A stretch of 64,000 bases of DNA from Myxococcus qinghaiensis (GTDB taxonomy: Bacteria > Myxococcota > Myxococcia > Myxococcales > Myxococcaceae). Positions 35,958 to 46,373 of this stretch are shown piece after piece. Below the pieces are notes generated by a model. That model had not been told where the DNA came from and did not search any database. It saw nothing but the letters and a program-made list of their open reading frames with translations. The position numbers and the translations under genes are program-made. The stretch spans positions 55,226 to 119,225 of the forward strand of contig NZ_JAKCFA010000030.1 of assembly GCF_024198215.1 (NCBI RefSeq). The letters run 5' to 3'. Numbering within the stretch: position 1 is the first letter of the stretch; every line of letters starts with the position of its first letter.

Positions 35958-36260
35958 CTACGGAGCAATCGCCTTGTAGTCTACTCGGTCCCCCATGACG
36001 GCCCAATCAGTGACCACGCCACAGAGGATAGAGGTCAGGACCAATCCAGCGTTCCTGAACGTAGTCATGACCGCGTCCCTCAGATTTCCGGCCGTCCATT
36101 GTTCAGGGATGGTTCCCATCACCGTGGTGTTGGGGAGAAAAACGGTCATGTTCGGCGTTGCTACGACAAAGCCCGCCTTCCCCAGAATGCCATAGGCGGT
36201 CTTGTAGTCATCGCTGGTTTGAGGTCTCAAATCGAATGTAATGACTGCACCCTTTGACAT
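35958..36260 (-). CDS. Small hypothetical protein, possible ferredoxin-like fold
   Basis: Encodes 100 residues. Secondary structure read by eye is beta (AVITFDLR), helix (DDYKTAYGILGKAGF), beta (TVFLPNTTVMG), helix (NLRDAVMTTFRNAGL), beta (VLTSILCGVV). This beta-alpha-beta order recalls Cas2-like/SinR-like ferredoxin folds, but no diagnostic residues are present. GGGG-rich Shine-Dalgarno upstream. Low GC (about 47% in the 60 bases at 36241-36300). Function unknown. Confidence 0.6.
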   Translation of the reverse strand: MSKGAVITFDLRPQTSDDYKTAYGILGKAGFVVATPNMTVFLPNTTVMGTIPEQWTAGNLRDAVMTTFRNAGLVLTSILCGVVTDWAVMGDRVDYKAIAP

Positions 36261-36383
36261 GGCACTACCCCTTTCATGTCAGCAATACACTTCGTTCTTC
36301 TTGTGAACTATTTGGCAGGGAACTCGCACGCCTTCTCTCGGCGTATTGCATGCCAAAAGAGAGGATGAGGTCGCTGCCCGGGG

Positions 36384-37094
36384 TTAGTATCTCGCAGCGT
36401 GTTCGCCAACGAGGCTTCCCTTGGTCATCTTTACGTGGAGATACTGATCCCTGCGGTGTTCGAACGCCCCCTTCAAACTGCGGTGAATCTCCTGGGCGAC
36501 GTCCTGCGGGTTGTAATCCCCATCTGCTCTGCCTTGGATCGTGAGAGTGTGGTTTGCATATTGGAGGGCGCCCTCGGGGTACTTCTTCTTGATGAAATCC
36601 CGCGTGACCACCTCCTCCTTTTGAAAGTCCTCTTGCGAGCGCATGCCGTATTTCAGCGCGAGTTCGTCATCCGGACCGATGGGACGGGCGAATCTGTTCT
36701 TGGTGTCGACCTCGAAGAAGAACCCTCGCTCACCACCCGAGGAGTGGGCCCAGGTGAAGCTGACCATGTACAGGTTGTTTGCGACTTCTTTGGCTACCCA
36801 GCCCTTCACCACAAGCTCGCCTCGCAGTTCCCCCAGACGCGACTGAATCGTGCTGTCGAGCCGAACCGCATCGGAACCTCCCAGATGGCGAGTAACCATG
36901 GAGGCAAAATCCTCGACGCCGGTTTGCACACTCTGTTTCGCCAATGCGATTGCCAGCTCCTCGCCCGTCGGCGGGATTGGCCGCATCGCATGGTACCCAA
37001 GGCCGAGTGAGCCAAGCACTACGAGGGAAACGAGTATGGAGTTGATGAGCGTCTTGGTGGCGGAGATGCCAATAGACTTGATTCCTTCAGACAT
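36384..37094 (-). CDS. Membrane-anchored hypothetical protein
   Basis: Encodes 236 residues. One membrane helix near the N-terminus (residues about 12-36, NSILVSLVVLGSLGLGYH), then a soluble domain with WVAKEVANNLYMVSFTW, FFFEVDTKNRFARPIG and a C-terminal amphipathic region. A type II topology with the bulk in the periplasm is predicted. GGGGGA precedes ATG 37094; the long in-frame extension upstream lacks a start signal. No family recognised. First gene of the low-GC three-gene group. Confidence 0.65.
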   Translation of the reverse strand: MSEGIKSIGISATKTLINSILVSLVVLGSLGLGYHAMRPIPPTGEELAIALAKQSVQTGVEDFASMVTRHLGGSDAVRLDSTIQSRLGELRGELVVKGWVAKEVANNLYMVSFTWAHSSGGERGFFFEVDTKNRFARPIGPDDELALKYGMRSQEDFQKEEVVTRDFIKKKYPEGALQYANHTLTIQGRADGDYNPQDVAQEIHRSLKGAFEHRRDQYLHVKMTKGSLVGEHAARY

Positions 37095-37314
37095 GGGTCC
37101 CCCAGCAGGTAGCGCCTTGACGGCAGATGCACGGTACATCGGCAATCGGGCATCCGCTCTCCCACCACAGAGGTATTGCGCTCGACGCATGGGATGATGG
37201 GAGTTCAGTTGGGAGTAGCGGACGGCCGCATAACGAGCGGTGCGGGCCCCTGACAAAAAACTAATGAGTCAAGGGCCGGGCCGGCGCAGCGGGGATTCAT
37301 CTCCAGCGGACACA

Positions 37315-37350
37315 GGGGCCCACGACCGAAGGACCGGGCATGTGGGCCCT
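37315..37350 (-). terminator. Hairpin after RCC1-repeat gene
   Basis: GGGCCCAC pairs with GTGGGCCC (8 bp plus a G-U), 27 bases downstream of the RCC1 gene stop on the minus strand, enclosing an 18-base loop that can itself pair (CCG/CGG). Confidence 0.45.
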
Positions 37351-37376
37351 CTCAAGAACGACGGCGGCGTGACGCC

Positions 37377-40300
37377 TCACCAGACCTGCGTGGGAGCGGC
37401 CCGGATGCGGGACAGCCCGGTGCCGAGCTGTCCATAGATGCTGCTGCCCCAGGACCAGACGCTCCGGTCCGCGAGGATGGCGTGGGAATGGTCTCCTCCG
37501 GCGGAGACCGCCACGGCGGTCCCGAGCGTGCTCACCCGCGCGGGCAGCAGCTTCGACGTCGACGGGACGCCATCTCCCAGTTGACCTTGGTCATTGCGTC
37601 CCCAGGACCAGACCAGTCCGCCCACTGTGATGGCGAGATTGTGCTGCACGCCCGCCGAGATGGACACCACTCCCGCCAGATTCCTCGTCTGCACGGGCAT
37701 GAGCTTGTTGACGGTGGTGCCATCCCCCAGGCTTCCGTAGGCATTATAGCCCCACGCCCACACCGTCCCGTCTGACTTCAATGCCAGGGAATGGCCATTG
37801 CCTGCCCCCACGGCGGTGACGCCCGTGAGCCCCAGCACCTGGGCGGGCAGAGACCTCGCTGTCGTGGAGTTGATGCCCAACTGACCATAGGCATTGTGTC
37901 CCCACCCCCACACCGTCCCGTCCGCCCTCAAGGCCAGCGAGAAGGAGGTTCCCGCCGCGATGGCAATCACCTGCGTCAGCCCCACCACCTGGACGGGCTG
38001 GGTGCGCAGGGTTTGCGTCCCATCCCCGAGCTCTCCATGGATGTTTCCACCCCAGGCCCACACCGTTCCATCCTCCGCCAGGGCCATGCTGTGAGCGGAC
38101 CCCGTGGAGACGGAGAGAAACCTGACCGGGGACAGCACCTGGACGGGAGTGGTGCGTTGGGTCCGCGTCCCATCCCCCAGCGCGCCACTCGAGTTGGACC
38201 CCCAGGCCCACGCCGTTCCGTCTGACTTCAGCGCCAGCGCATGGTTGTACGCCATGGAGACCGCCAGCATCCCCGTCAGCCCGAATACTTCGACGGGCTC
38301 CGACCGGTTGAGGGTGCTTCCGTCTCCCAACTGCCCCCACGCATTCAAGCCCCAGGCCTGGACCTTGCCATCCGGAGTCAGCCCCAGCGCGACCTGGGAG
38401 GATGCGGCCACTCCACGCGAGCGGAGCACCAGGGATGGAACGGGGCTCGCCTTCTGTTCGGTCACCCCATCTCCAATCTGGCCAGAGCCGTTGTAGCCCC
38501 AGGTCCACACCGTCCCGTCGTCCTTCACCGCCAGGGCATGACTCCCACCCGCCACCAGGGCCCGGACATTGGACAGGCCAGCAACCTGCGCGGGCAGCGA
38601 CCGCGCTGGCCCGCTACCCCCTCCCAGTTGGCCGAGCGAGTTCATCCCCCAGGTCCACACCGTCCCATCCGCGCGCAGCGCCGAGGAGTGCATCCAATTC
38701 GCTGACACGGCGACCACCCCCGAAAGCCCCGCCACCTGAGCAGGTGTCATCCGGGAAGCGAGAGTGCCGTCCCCCAGTTGTCCCTGTTCGTTGTTGCCCC
38801 AGGCCCAGACGGTGCCATCCGCCTTCAGCGCCAGGGAGTGGCTGTTGCCACCCGAGACACCCACCACGTCCGCGAGCCCCTGCACCTGCATCGGAGACAG
38901 GAGTCCCGGTGCCACCGGCTCCTCGGGGTCCAACTCCATCCAGGACGGGCTGTTGTGGCCCCACGTCCAGACCGTGCCGTCGGACTTCAAGGCCAGCGAA
39001 TGCGCCTCGCCCGCGGCGAGCGAGACGACACCCAAGAGCCCTGGGACTCGGGTGGGCAGGGTCCGATTGAGCCCCGTCCCATCTCCCAGTTGGCCAATGG
39101 AGTTCGAGCCCCATGCCCACACCGTGCCGTCCGCCTTCAACGCCAGTGAATGACGGATTCCGGTGGCCACGGCCGTGGCCACCGGCGCGCCTTGCACCTG
39201 GACCGGGAGCAATCGCGCGGTCGTCGTCCCATCTCCGACGGAGCCGTAGCCGTTGGTGCCCCAGGCCCACACCGTGCCGTCTTCCCGGAGGACCACCGAG
39301 TGCGTTCCTCCGGCGGCGACCGAGCCCACAAGGGGCGCCCCCGGAAGCGTGACCTTGAACGGAGACCAGCGCGACACGGTCGTCCCATCGCCCAGCTGCC
39401 CCGAATAGTTGCCGCCCCAGGACCAGACGGAGCCATCCGACTTCACCGCCAGGGAGTGACCCTCACCCGCCGAGGCTTCGACTCGCTCCAGCCACGCGCG
39501 CGTCGCCACGGGCATCATCTTCATCAGATACGTCCCGTCGCCCACCTGCCCGTCGGTGTTCGCACCCCAGGCCCAGACCTCTCCGCTCGCCTTCACCGCC
39601 ACCGAGTGCTGTCCACCGCCGGCTGACACGCCTCGGACCTGCGTGAGGCCTGGCACCTGCACCGGAGACAGCCGCTGGAGCATCGTCCCATCTCCCAGCT
39701 GCGACCTCGTGTTGCTCCCCCACGCCCACACCGTCCCATCGCCCTTCAGCGCCACGGTGTGCTGCCCGCCACCCACCACCGCCTCGACACCGCTCAACGC
39801 CGGAATCTGGGTGGGGACGAGAGTCACCGCGGTGGAGCCCAGGCCGAGCTGCCCTTCGTCGTTCTTGCCCCAGGTCCACACCGTGCCATCCACCTTCAAC
39901 GCCACCGTGTGCGAGCCTCCGCCTGACACCGACGTCAGGCCCGTCGGGCCCGGGAGCACGGCGGGAAGCGTGCGGCCCGTGAGGTCACCCGTCCCGAGCT
40001 GCCCGTCCAGGTTGCCGCCCCAGGACCACACGCGCCCATCCGCCGTCAGCGCCAGGGAGTGGACGTTGCCCGCGGAGATGGCCATCACTCCGGTCAGGCC
40101 CTGCACCTGCACGGGGGACACGCGTCGCGTCGTCGTCCCGTCTCCCAGTTGCCCCGCCGCGTTGTTGCCCCATATGCCCACACCGTCCCGTCCGACTTCA
40201 GGACCAGGGAGTGGGAGAAGCCCGCGGCGATGGCCACGGCATTCGTCAGTCCGGGCACCGGCACGGGCACCGGACGCGACGTCGTGCTCCCATCCCCGAG

Positions 40301-40687
40301 CTGTCCATTCAGGTTGTTGCCCCAGGACCACACCGTCCCGTCCGACTTCAGCGCCAGTGAGTGCATCTCACCCGCCCCGAGCGCCCGGATGTCGAACAAG
40401 CGCCACACCCGCACGGGGAACGGACGCGGGCGTGTCGTGCCATTGCCCAGCTGTCCAAAGGTATTGCCACCCCAGGACCACACCGTCCCATCCGAGCGCA
40501 GGGCCAGGGAGTGGGTGCGCCCCGCCAGCACCGTGCCCTGACGAGAGTAGCCCTCCGCGGCGCGCGCGGTGCCGGGCTCCGGAGCCGTCTCCTCCAACGC
40601 ATTGCCTGAGCATCCCCCCAACAACAGCGCGCACAGCAACCCGCACCACGCCGCGATGCCAGACATCCGTCTCGTGCCACGATTCAT
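37377..40687 (-). pseudogene. RCC1-repeat lipoprotein, split by 2-bp insertion
   Basis: With one frame correction the gene encodes about 1102 residues. The start at 40687 has GGGGGA upstream and a lipobox LLGGC. The rest is 21 copies of a 50-residue RCC1 repeat (HSLALKSDGTVWxWGxNxxGQLGDG). Repeat 3 reads WAYG then shifts: CATATG at 40171-40176 replaces the CATG expected for the repeat, so an extra AT breaks the frame at about residue 175. The two frames are otherwise intact and highly similar. Family role: beta-propeller surface interaction modules; no enzyme. Broken, or a sequencing error. Confidence 0.85.
40172..40175. other. 2-bp insertion causing frameshift
   Basis: Plus-strand ATAT in GCCCCATATGCCC; every intact repeat of this kind has an equivalent of GCCCCAxGCCC with two fewer bases. 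Total gene length becomes a multiple of three only after removing two bases. Confidence 0.65.
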
Positions 40688-40814
40688 GTGTGAGTCCCCC
40701 TCTTCAGACAGCTCGGGAACCAATCACCCGTGACGACAAAGAACAAGCCCCTGAATGTCTTTCACGGCCTCCACGGGTGTGACTCGGGAGAGAGTGGGAG
40801 ACGTGCCGGGTGCT

Positions 40815-40958
40815 CTACCGGCGGGGCCCTTCCTCGTCGGGATGGATGATGGAGGGACTCCGCTTCACCGCGGCGCGCGCCCACAGGAAGGCGGCTCCTC
40901 CAGCCACCAGGAGCGCCCCGACAACGCCTGCCACGAGCCAACGGGTGGACTGCGACAT
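40815..40958 (-). CDS. Short single-pass membrane protein
   Basis: Encodes 47 residues: MSQSTRW, then one hydrophobic helix (LVAGVVGALLVAGGAAFLW) and a basic-to-acidic tail ending DEEGPRR. GGAGGTG lies 5 bases before the ATG at 40958, an excellent ribosome site, which is why this in-frame start was chosen over longer extensions. No family recognised. Confidence 0.55.
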   Translation of the reverse strand: MSQSTRWLVAGVVGALLVAGGAAFLWARAAVKRSPSIIHPDEEGPRR

Positions 40959-41330
40959 GAGACACCTCCGAGCACCAGCATGGCCGCACGGACTGGCCCG
41001 CCGGACGCCATCCTCTCCGGACAGGATACTTCCTCCCAGGCCCCTGCAGGCCACACCACGATGTCCCCTGGTCCTCCCTCGTGAGGCGGCTCGGGGGGCT
41101 CCACCCCGCATGCAACGGTAGGCCCTACACCGACCTGGAGGAACCGGCGTTCCCTCGGGCTCCAGTCCTGGCGACAGCGGTTCACCGTCGGGTCGTCATC
41201 TTCCAGTCGAATCACGCCCACCTCCGTGCCGTCTCCCCTTGGAGTCGCCACGGTGGGAAGGAGTTTTCCCATCCCCTCCGGGCATACGCCTTGCTGTGTA
41301 TCCAGCAGCACTGAGATGCCGGGAGGGTGC
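40959..41330. other. Intergenic region, no further gene seen
   Basis: 372 bases between the short membrane protein gene and the propeller lipoprotein gene, which are divergent. Several short open frames cross it but none has a ribosome site or protein-like composition. Confidence 0.4.
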
Positions 41331-42647
41331 ATGCACGGCGGGTGGCGATGGGCGACGGCGGTGGGCATGGCGGTGTTCCTCGGCGCATGCGGTGAGTCCT
41401 CGGGCAGGGATGACGTCGACTCGCCGGATGGCCCTGGCCCCTGGCCCCTGGACGCGGTGAAGGACTACGCGACGGCGTTTGGCATTGGCGCGGGTGTCCG
41501 GAGCATCGGCGTCGACGAGGGGCACAACATCTGGCTGTTGAAGGGCGCGGAGATTGGCGTGCTGCGTCCCGGCGACACGGCGCCCACGTGGACGCGCGGC
41601 GTGGGGCAGGCGGCGGAGGGCTTCGGGCGGGACAAGAAGGCGCTCGGCTCCACCGTCATCTGCGGCGGCGAGGCGGGGCGCGCCTACGTGGGCTACCACA
41701 CCTATGAGCTGCAGCCGGAGGTGCCGGACAAGCCCCACGCATACATCCCCGTGGAAGGGGAGCCCCACTACACCGCGAAGCGGTTCGCGGAGTACCAGAA
41801 GGGCGACCTGGACGCGGTGCGCCTGGAGTCCGACGGCCAGGTGGTGCTGGAGGAGCACCTGTGGCGCAGCGCGGGAGTGTCTGGCGGGCAGCAGCAGCTC
41901 GGCATCCGCAACACCAATGACTTCCACTACGACGAGGACCGCTCGGTGCTCGCCTGCCAGCGGGTGATGCGCGGCAGGGACCGGGGAGATGTCTACATCG
42001 GCACCAACCACGGTGTGACGTTGGTTCGGGGCCTCACGTACAACAGCCACCGCCACGCGGCCTGGTATCTGGAGACACCGCGCGCGGACGGCAGCGTGTC
42101 CCAGTCACTCCAGGCGGGCTTCAACTGGGGGCTCGGCATCGGGCCCGGCGGTGAGGTGCTGGTGGCCAATGACTGGCTGGTGGGCATCCTGGAGCCGAAT
42201 GGCGTGCTGGAGGACTTCGACAAGGAGCGCACCTGGGAGGGTCCGGTGCCTTGGAGCTACAAAGGGCACAACTCCCAGCTCAACAGCCTGGAGGCCTTCG
42301 ACCACTGGCGCGCGATTGCCCGCACGAAGACGGGGACCACCTGGGTGGGCAGCCGTGACTTCGGCTTGTGGCGCATGGAGCAGACGGACCGCTCCAGCGC
42401 GAACTATACGCGCATCACCGACCTGCCCTCCGACAACGTGACGGCGCTGGCGGCCACCGACGGGGGCATCGTCTACGTGGGCACCGATGACCAGGGCCTG
42501 TGGCGCATCGAGGAGGATGGGGAGACGCTCACCCGCGTGGACTCCGTGAATGGAAAGCAGGTGCTCCAGCTCGTGTACGACCCCACCGTGGCGCCCGCCA
42601 TGCTCTACGTCCTGACCGACACAGGCCTCACCGTGCTGCGGGAGTAG
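41331..42647 (+). CDS. Beta-propeller lipoprotein
   Basis: Encodes 438 residues. GGGAGG lies before ATG 41331 and the lipobox is FLGAC. The mature protein has blade-like repeats: VRSIGVDEGHNIWLL, GDVYIGTNHGVTLV, GTTWVGSRDFGLWRM, VTALAATDGGIVYVGTDDQGLWRI, resembling the propeller of hybrid two-component sensors (Reg_prop). No kinase domain follows, so it is probably a surface sensor or adhesin. Its 3' end overlaps the 3' end of the NACHT gene by 20 bases on the other strand. Confidence 0.78.
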   Translation: MHGGWRWATAVGMAVFLGACGESSGRDDVDSPDGPGPWPLDAVKDYATAFGIGAGVRSIGVDEGHNIWLLKGAEIGVLRPGDTAPTWTRGVGQAAEGFGRDKKALGSTVICGGEAGRAYVGYHTYELQPEVPDKPHAYIPVEGEPHYTAKRFAEYQKGDLDAVRLESDGQVVLEEHLWRSAGVSGGQQQLGIRNTNDFHYDEDRSVLACQRVMRGRDRGDVYIGTNHGVTLVRGLTYNSHRHAAWYLETPRADGSVSQSLQAGFNWGLGIGPGGEVLVANDWLVGILEPNGVLEDFDKERTWEGPVPWSYKGHNSQLNSLEAFDHWRAIARTKTGTTWVGSRDFGLWRMEQTDRSSANYTRITDLPSDNVTALAATDGGIVYVGTDDQGLWRIEEDGETLTRVDSVNGKQVLQLVYDPTVAPAMLYVLTDTGLTVLRE

Positions 42648-45600
42648 CGGGCACCTGCCACGCCAGCTTAAGGGGGATCTTCTGGACGAGGACCTCGAAA
42701 CCCCGCCGTGCCTCGTCCCGAGGGATTCCCATCTGCTCCTCGATCTCCTTCAGCCGTGCATCGTCGACCGTGGCGCTTGGATCCATATAGAGGGTGTCAC
42801 GGTACTCATGGACGAGCAGCAGGCGCTCGTCCATTTCGTCCTCCGGATACAGTCCTGCGAGGAGTTCCAGAGCTCCCACTCGCAGCTCGAAGGACTCGGA
42901 GACAAGCTTCGAGATGAGGAAAGCCCTTCCCCGACCGTCACCCAGTCGTGCGAGCGCTTCCGCTGCGCCCAAGGAAGTGCGCTCGTCTGCCACTGAGAGC
43001 CAGGGCACCAACCACTCCACGGCGCATGTATCGCCAATCTTGCCCAGTGAATGAAGGACAGCGGGGCGCAATTCCTCATCCACTTGGCCGAGCCAGTCAT
43101 GGAGCGGCTCGACAGCGCTCGAATCCTGAATCTCGCCCAAAGCCAATGCTGCCTCCGTCCACAGGAGCCGATGATCTAGGAACCGCCCTTTGAAGAAACC
43201 ATGTCCCCGAAGCGCCATGGCCAGGAAATCACCCTCCGCCAGTGGCTCCAGCGGTCGCTCCATCCAGGCCAACAGCGGTGCAACAGCCAGGGGCGACTTC
43301 AGCTCAGCCATGATACGAATCGCTCCGAGTCGGTTCGCGGCGACTGGGTCATCCAGCAACCTGATGAGAAGCTCCATGTCCGCGAGTTCCATGCGTTCCC
43401 TCAGACGCCATACCAGGGTGTGCCGAACCTCCTCGCTCGGATCTCCGATTGCTTCTCGTAGCGCAGTGACAGGAACCGAGCCCGGAAGAAGGGAAAGCGC
43501 TTCAACAGCAGCGGACCGAGTGTCTTCATCGGGGTCCTGAAGCCTCTCGCTCAGCATTTCCAGAGAGTTTATGTCACGCAGGTATCCCAGCGCCAAGATC
43601 GCCATCCGCTTCACTTTGCGATCCGTGTCTTTGATGGCCTGGGCCAACGGAGCTAGTGCCCGCACATCTTGGAGAACCCCCAGTGCATTGGCGGCTGCCG
43701 CTCTAAGAGCCGAGTCTTCACTCCTCAGCCTGGAGATGATGGCGTCAACGGAGCTCTCTACTCGTTCGCTGCCCAGAATGCTCGTCAGCGAAATCAGCGC
43801 CCCTGTATCAGAAACTTCGGAGGCATACACAGAGGCGAGCTGTTCCAATTGCGTGGGGGTGGGCGACCAGAGCTCTCCGTAATTAACAGAGTCCTTCAAC
43901 CGATGCAGGGCCAGGGCGGAGGCATGCGCTACCGCACCCCCTCGCGCTATCAGGGCCATCAACTCATCTCCTTGAACGGACGGAGGCGTGCAGTCTTCCT
44001 TCCAGAAATTCTCCACCGAAAGCCTGAGCGCCGACGCAATGACTTCGAGGTCATTCTTCGCCGAGAGTTTGGCAACCCACAAGGCAACCCAGTCCTGGGG
44101 AGTCGTCCCGGCCTCATATTTCCATTCCATCACGAAGCGACGGACGACCCTCCAGAAGAGAATTCGCTCGTGGGCTTCACGGATTCTGAACTCATGCGCC
44201 AGTGCGAGCATCAACTCCCAGTTCCAACGCGTTTCCATCAGTAGCGAGAGAATGGGCACCAAACTTGGTGACGGTTCCAGGTAGTCGAGGTGCTCGGCGA
44301 GCTTGAGCAGGATGCGACGCGCCACCTCGTCCGATGCATTGGGCTCATCTACCAGGCATAGCGCCGCCTGGAATGCGCGTAATCCCACCGCCGTCTCCAA
44401 GGGTTCACCCGGAAGTGGTGTGAAGATAGCCAGCAGCACGGCATCAACGTCAACGTGCCCACAGATGGCGACGCAGAGGCGAAGTACCTCTGGCCAACTC
44501 GCGGCATGCTGCACATGCGATTCCTCCTGGCCGCCAACCGCCGCCGGCTTCATTGCTAGCGGAGCGATGTTCTCCGCCAGGGAGTTCTGTGGTGCAGAAG
44601 GGAAGCAGTGGTGCACGAGCGCTCGCGCCGCGAGATATTCCTGGAACGTCAGATGGCGGAACTCATAGACGGGTACACTCATGTCCTGGTGCTTCTCATG
44701 TCCTGACTCAATCAGGATGCCCGTGTATCGCTCGATAAGGATGAGGAAGTTCTCGGGAGAATGGCGCCGTACATCGTGGAGCCGTGGATATTCTTCCCTG
44801 ACCTGATGCAGCAGGGAAAGTACCTCATCCCGGCGAAGCCGTTGCACGCCACGATCACACATCGCGTAGGCGACAAAACCGAGCTGCGGCAAGGCTTCCC
44901 ATAGTTCGAGCGGATCGTTCGCCTCCGCTCGGCGCCAGTTGAGGAGTACCTGCACCGCCTCCCAATACAAGTCCGTCCGACGGCGGGGGAGCTTGCCAAC
45001 CTTGCGCTTCACGAGCGCCATGGTCGTCAACAACATCGGGTTCCCCGTGAGCCGCTCAATCCGGTCAGTGCTGTGAATGTCCGAGATCAGTTCCTCCTCG
45101 ATAGTGGCCCGGCGCTCGGCGGGCTCCGTCACAGCACACCAGCGGCGCACGAAATCATCCTTGTCCTCAGGGGACAGGTCATCCACGGTGACATGCTCAA
45201 AGCCACGGCCGATGCGATGCCCCATCATCTCGCGGTAGCCAACGACGCGCGAGGTCACCACGATAGGAGCAGCCGGCATGGCAACGTGGATCTTCTCGAG
45301 TTGCTCGCAGAAGCGGACGCGCGCTCCGGCCTCGGAGATTTCATCGAGCCCGTCGATGAGCAACAGGGCCTCTCCCTCGGCGAGCTTTTGGAGCAGGACC
45401 GCCTGCAAGACTTCTACTTCCGCTTCCAGCATCTCTGTTTTGCGCAACGTATGCCGGAGGATGCTGCTGAGCGAGCCACTAATGGAGGCTGGGTCCAGGT
45501 CGCGACACCGGACGATGATGGGCAGCCAGTGCCGGTCAGGCAGCGTCGCGATATCCGGAAGGGCGTTCAATTCCGGATCCTGCTTCAACCGCAGCAGGTA

Positions 45601-46368
45601 GGCCGTCGCCAGCCACCGGATGAGCGTGGACTTCCCCGCCCCCGGGTCTCCCAGCACCACCAATCGCTTTGCCTCTGCCAGTCGCTCTCCCAATGGGAAG
45701 CGTACCTGCATCTCGGTGTCAGGAACTCCCCGCAGTGAAGCAGCACGACGCTGCTCCAGCGCCTTCAGCCGGGCGTCGGCCGCCTCATCCTGTGAGGACG
45801 CCTCCACCCTGACCCGCAGGGGGACATAGAGCTTGCGCAGCTCAAGCTTCCGACTGACGACATCGCGCTCGCCCTCTGGCAGGTTGGCCAGGTTGATGAT
45901 GTCGCACGCCTCCAATGCGAGCTGGCGGTAGCGCCGTTCCGCATCGAATCGCGCCATCTGGACAGAGGCCCTCTCATCCAGCGGATAGTACTGTTTCAAG
46001 GTCTCTACAAGCCGCTGCTCGGCGGCGGCATGGTCTCGCCACCACTCCGGGACCTCCTCATCAAGCGAGAGGAGATCGACGTATGCATCTTCCTCCATCT
46101 GCATCAGGAAGGTCCGACCGCGCTTGCTCTCCCTGCTCGCATTCACGAGACGATGGGCAAAGTTCGTACCGACCGCCTTCACCGTCACGCAGACCACCAC
46201 CGGACCGTCCGCCGCGAGTTGCTTCTGCGCTTCCTCCATGAATGACCCACCGACGAGGACAGTGCCGTGGTGGACGACCTCGTACCCAGCCTCCGCAAGA
46301 GGCCGGGCCAGGGCTTCGGCCATCGCAACCTCTCCCTTGGCGTGCGCGATGAAGACCCGCCGCTTCAT
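42628..46368 (-). CDS. TIR-like / NACHT / HEAT-repeat NTPase (NLR-like)
   Basis: Encodes 1246 residues from ATG 46368. Residues 1-105 form a TIR-like domain (KRRVFIAHAKGEVAMAEALARPL, YEVVHHGTVLVGGSFMEEA). A linker leads to the NACHT P-loop NTPase: Walker A GDPGAGKST (240-248), Walker B LLLIDGLDE (335-343), VTSRVVGYREMM and the GNPMLLTTMAL sensor (442-452). The NACHT-associated winged-helix region ends with EFRHLTFQEYLAARAL. Residues about 930-1200 contain HEAT repeats (ALRAAAANALGVL, RKVKRMAILALGYL). Such proteins are bacterial relatives of animal NLRs and some protect against phage. A stand-alone TIR gene lies 5 bases upstream. GC is lower than in the flanks (55% in the 60 bases at 43801). 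Confidence 0.88.
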   Translation of the reverse strand: MKRRVFIAHAKGEVAMAEALARPLAEAGYEVVHHGTVLVGGSFMEEAQKQLAADGPVVVCVTVKAVGTNFAHRLVNASRESKRGRTFLMQMEEDAYVDLLSLDEEVPEWWRDHAAAEQRLVETLKQYYPLDERASVQMARFDAERRYRQLALEACDIINLANLPEGERDVVSRKLELRKLYVPLRVRVEASSQDEAADARLKALEQRRAASLRGVPDTEMQVRFPLGERLAEAKRLVVLGDPGAGKSTLIRWLATAYLLRLKQDPELNALPDIATLPDRHWLPIIVRCRDLDPASISGSLSSILRHTLRKTEMLEAEVEVLQAVLLQKLAEGEALLLIDGLDEISEAGARVRFCEQLEKIHVAMPAAPIVVTSRVVGYREMMGHRIGRGFEHVTVDDLSPEDKDDFVRRWCAVTEPAERRATIEEELISDIHSTDRIERLTGNPMLLTTMALVKRKVGKLPRRRTDLYWEAVQVLLNWRRAEANDPLELWEALPQLGFVAYAMCDRGVQRLRRDEVLSLLHQVREEYPRLHDVRRHSPENFLILIERYTGILIESGHEKHQDMSVPVYEFRHLTFQEYLAARALVHHCFPSAPQNSLAENIAPLAMKPAAVGGQEESHVQHAASWPEVLRLCVAICGHVDVDAVLLAIFTPLPGEPLETAVGLRAFQAALCLVDEPNASDEVARRILLKLAEHLDYLEPSPSLVPILSLLMETRWNWELMLALAHEFRIREAHERILFWRVVRRFVMEWKYEAGTTPQDWVALWVAKLSAKNDLEVIASALRLSVENFWKEDCTPPSVQGDELMALIARGGAVAHASALALHRLKDSVNYGELWSPTPTQLEQLASVYASEVSDTGALISLTSILGSERVESSVDAIISRLRSEDSALRAAAANALGVLQDVRALAPLAQAIKDTDRKVKRMAILALGYLRDINSLEMLSERLQDPDEDTRSAAVEALSLLPGSVPVTALREAIGDPSEEVRHTLVWRLRERMELADMELLIRLLDDPVAANRLGAIRIMAELKSPLAVAPLLAWMERPLEPLAEGDFLAMALRGHGFFKGRFLDHRLLWTEAALALGEIQDSSAVEPLHDWLGQVDEELRPAVLHSLGKIGDTCAVEWLVPWLSVADERTSLGAAEALARLGDGRGRAFLISKLVSESFELRVGALELLAGLYPEDEMDERLLLVHEYRDTLYMDPSATVDDARLKEIEEQMGIPRDEARRGFEVLVQKIPLKLAWQVPATPAAR

Positions 46369-46373
46369 GGTGG

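Noticed and set aside
37377..40687. Short repeated DNA motifs that could look like a CRISPR or satellite
   Set aside because: The repetition is in codons of the RCC1 protein; spacing is about 150 bases and the repeats are diverged, unlike CRISPR.
40762..41115. 117-codon minus frame in the intergenic region
   Set aside because: No ribosome site and Arg/Trp/Ser-rich; the 47-codon membrane frame nearby has a much better start.
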